Source of the DNA: JBFWQM01 sp050249455 | Lineage (GTDB): Bacteria > Pseudomonadota > Alphaproteobacteria > MPNO01 > VGEU01 | Assembly: GCA_050249455.1 (NCBI GenBank) | Contig: JBFWQM010000264.1 | Location: 1-6,831, forward strand | Length of the DNA: 6,831 nt | Direction: 5' to 3' | In this document: positions 6,075 to 6,831 of the stretch, piece by piece | Layout: the number at the start of each line of letters is the position of its first letter | How positions within the stretch are numbered: the first letter of the stretch is position 1 | Notes under the pieces: generated by a model | What the model was told of the DNA's origin: nothing | The model's database searches: none | What the model saw: only the letters and a program-made list of their open reading frames with translations | Position numbers and translations under genes: made by a program

Positions 6075-6110
6075 CGGATATATCTAAAATTTTCGTAAAT
6101 CCGGTGTCTT
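6075..6110 (-). promoter_or_regulatory. AT-rich dyad and possible promoter for flp
   Basis: This AT-rich patch stands out in a very GC-rich window. CGGAT (6075-6079) and ATCCG (6099-6103) flank an interior with AAAATTTT, giving an imperfect 29-bp palindrome with 10 of 14 paired positions. Overlapping it on the minus strand are AAGACA (6110-6105) and TAGATA (6086-6081), 18 nt apart, a weak housekeeping-type promoter pattern that would give a leader of about 120 nt for flp. Either reading is tentative. Confidence 0.25.
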
Positions 6111-6239
6111 TTTATTTGATGATACAGTCACGGCGGGTAGTAGAGCTGCCAATCGCGGCGCCTACTCATGCCTGCGCCGATGCTCGTCGCCGGACGGGGG
6201 ATCGGAAAAAGGGGATGCGCGGACTTGATTAGGAAAGAA

Positions 6240-6259
6240 GTCGTACGCGGGCTCGACCC
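6240..6259 (+). repeat. Truncated copy of the intergenic palindromic repeat
   Basis: GTCGTACGCGGGCTCGACCC matches the first 20 nt of the left arm at 6313 at 18 of 20 positions and in the same orientation, and both are preceded by an AGAAG-like sequence. The similarity stops after the CCC and there is no recognisable partner arm nearby, so it appears to be a decayed or half copy. Confidence 0.55.
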
Positions 6260-6312
6260 ACGGCCGTCCGGTTATGCACGGGGCGGGCCATTCAACCCCG
6301 GGAACAGAAGTA

Positions 6313-6423
6313 GTCATACGCGGGCTTGACCCGCGTATCCAGCGCGTGCGGTCAGCGCGAAAGAGACTCTTCTGCGCGGCAGTGCCGGCGCTGCTGGATA
6401 CGCGGGTCAAGGCCGCGTACGAC
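6313..6423. repeat. Dispersed palindromic (REP/MITE-like) intergenic element
   Basis: The left arm (6313-6343) and right arm (6393-6423) are inverted repeats of 31 bp with 29 matching positions, separated by 49 nt. The arm core, CGCGGGCTTGACCCGCGTAT, is itself partly self-complementary (ACGCGGG with CCCGCGT). Translated on the plus strand the arms give RGLDPRIQ and LDTRVKAAYDS, close to the LDPRVKPEDDS peptide known from repeats scattered through alphaproteobacterial genomes. There is no transposase in the element. The transcript would fold into a long stem-loop just after the TadG-like gene, so it may also act as a 3' structure for that mRNA. Confidence 0.7.
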
Positions 6424-6511
6424 TCCATACTTATTGGTTTGAACCGCACGAGCATGCGACGAGGCCGTATCCGACTCCGGAAATATCGAGTGGCTGGATG
6501 GAGGCCGAGGA

Positions 6512-6831
6512 CTATTTCGACAGCCGCAGCTCCGACAGGCTGTTGGCGACCTCCTCGAACACCGCGTTCAGCGCGGCCGCGTCGGGCGCGTAGAAGTAGT
6601 GGGTGCCGTCGGGGTCGCTGGCGACCGCCTTCATCAGGTCGACCTGGTCCTCGTCGGGCGCGTCGCCGAACTGGATGGCGTAGACGCGGATGCCCTCGGT
6701 CTTGATGTTGGCGGCGATCGTCTCCAGCCGGTCGTCGAGGTCGTCGCGCGCCGCGGTGTTGGTGCCGAATTTCGCCTTGTAGGCGTCGCCCCACCAGCCG
6801 GTGTTCGCGCCGTCGGTCAGCAGCACGATCG
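6512..6831 (-). CDS. TadG-like protein with von Willebrand A domain, C-terminal end only
   Basis: The last 105 codons of a gene that enters from the right edge. The visible part starts IVLLTDGANT, a von Willebrand A strand with the Asp of the third metal-site (MIDAS) motif. After an insert with Trp and acidic residues come LETIAANIKTEGIRVYAIQF (the next helix and strand of the fold), then HYFYAPDAAALNAVFEEVAN and the end LSELRLSK. A terminal helix followed by LSxLRLSK is common in alphaproteobacterial Tad-locus proteins that combine a TadE/TadG-like N-terminal membrane segment with a von Willebrand A domain, annotated TadG or TadE/TadG-like. Its N-terminus is outside the window, so the membrane anchor and the first metal-binding motif (DxSxS) cannot be checked. 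It is co-directional with flp but separated by 560 nt. Role in pilus assembly is inferred from family and position. Confidence 0.85.
   Translation of the reverse strand, partial: IVLLTDGANTGWWGDAYKAKFGTNTAARDDLDDRLETIAANIKTEGIRVYAIQFGDAPDEDQVDLMKAVASDPDGTHYFYAPDAAALNAVFEEVANSLSELRLSK

Larger units (their letters stand above)
5952..6511. other. 560-nt intergenic region between the TadG-like gene and flp
   Basis: No convincing gene lies here on either strand. From right to left it holds about 90 nt of plain sequence after the TadG-like stop, a 111-nt inverted-repeat element (6313-6423), a truncated copy of it (6240-6259), about 100 nt of GC-rich sequence in which I see nothing, an AT-rich stretch (about 6047-6130), the dyad and CtrA-like box (6007-6046), and the flp ribosome site. 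The layout suggests that flp has its own promoter and is not driven only by readthrough from the upstream gene. Confidence 0.6.

Noticed and set aside
6131..6160. Sigma-54 promoter suggested by TTGGCAG on the minus strand near the flp upstream region
   Set aside because: The second element (GC about 10 nt after GG) is absent at the required spacing.
6032..6232. A 66-codon plus-strand frame with a TTG start in the AT-rich region
   Set aside because: No ribosome site, unusual start, runs through the candidate control region, and no family resemblance; its less biased composition only reflects the AT-rich DNA.
6274..6705. A 143-codon plus-strand frame across the palindromic repeat and the TadG-like gene
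   Set aside because: It begins near the repeat, contains the repeat-derived RGLDPR and LDTRVK peptides, and then runs antisense to a real gene.
1..6831. CRISPR array, tRNA, rRNA, insertion sequence or toxin-antitoxin pair
   Set aside because: No regularly spaced direct repeats, no tRNA-like fold or rRNA sequence, and no transposase or toxin-antitoxin motifs were seen on either strand.

Overview
The window is the core of a Tad (tight adherence) / Flp type IVc pilus locus. It comes from a high-GC alphaproteobacterium. The evidence for that group is the Caulobacter-style gene set and order (flp/pilA, cpaA, cpaB, cpaC, cpaD, cpaE, cpaF), a CpaD lipoprotein of the alphaproteobacterial family, a CtrA-like site, and an intergenic palindrome of the kind whose translation gives the familiar alphaproteobacterial 'LDPRVKPEDD'-like peptide. 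I cannot name the genus.

All recognised genes lie on the minus strand, so they are transcribed from high to low coordinates. In transcription order: the 3' end of a TadG-like von Willebrand A protein (6512-6831, continuing past the window edge); a 560-nt intergenic region (5952-6511) holding an inverted-repeat element, an AT-rich stretch and candidate control sites for flp; flp, the major pilin (5766-5951); a 150-nt gap with two GC-rich hairpins; then a tightly packed run: cpaA prepilin peptidase (5100-5615, GTG start), cpaB (4220-5083), cpaC secretin (2826-4223), cpaD lipoprotein (2132-2812), cpaE polar ATPase-like protein (903-2135) and the 5' two-thirds or so of cpaF, the motor ATPase (892 to the left edge). 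The spacing points to one operon with translational coupling: cpaB/cpaC and cpaD/cpaE each share an ATGA stop-start overlap, the cpaC stop codon is part of the TAGGAG ribosome site of cpaD, and cpaE/cpaF and cpaA/cpaB are separated by only 10 and 16 nt.

Together the genes build a pilus. Flp prepilin is cleaved and prepared in the inner membrane by CpaA. CpaF powers extension (and in some species retraction) with inner-membrane platform proteins TadB/TadC, which should lie beyond the left edge. CpaE places the machine in the cell, and CpaC, helped by CpaD and CpaB, makes the outer-membrane channel.

I see no unrelated novel system here. The best departure from textbook is in CpaF: its N-terminal helical domain is present twice, separated by a long proline-rich linker. 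Secondary points of interest are the layered control region and leader of flp, the hairpins that separate flp from the rest of the operon, and a complete plus a truncated copy of a dispersed palindromic repeat upstream of flp.
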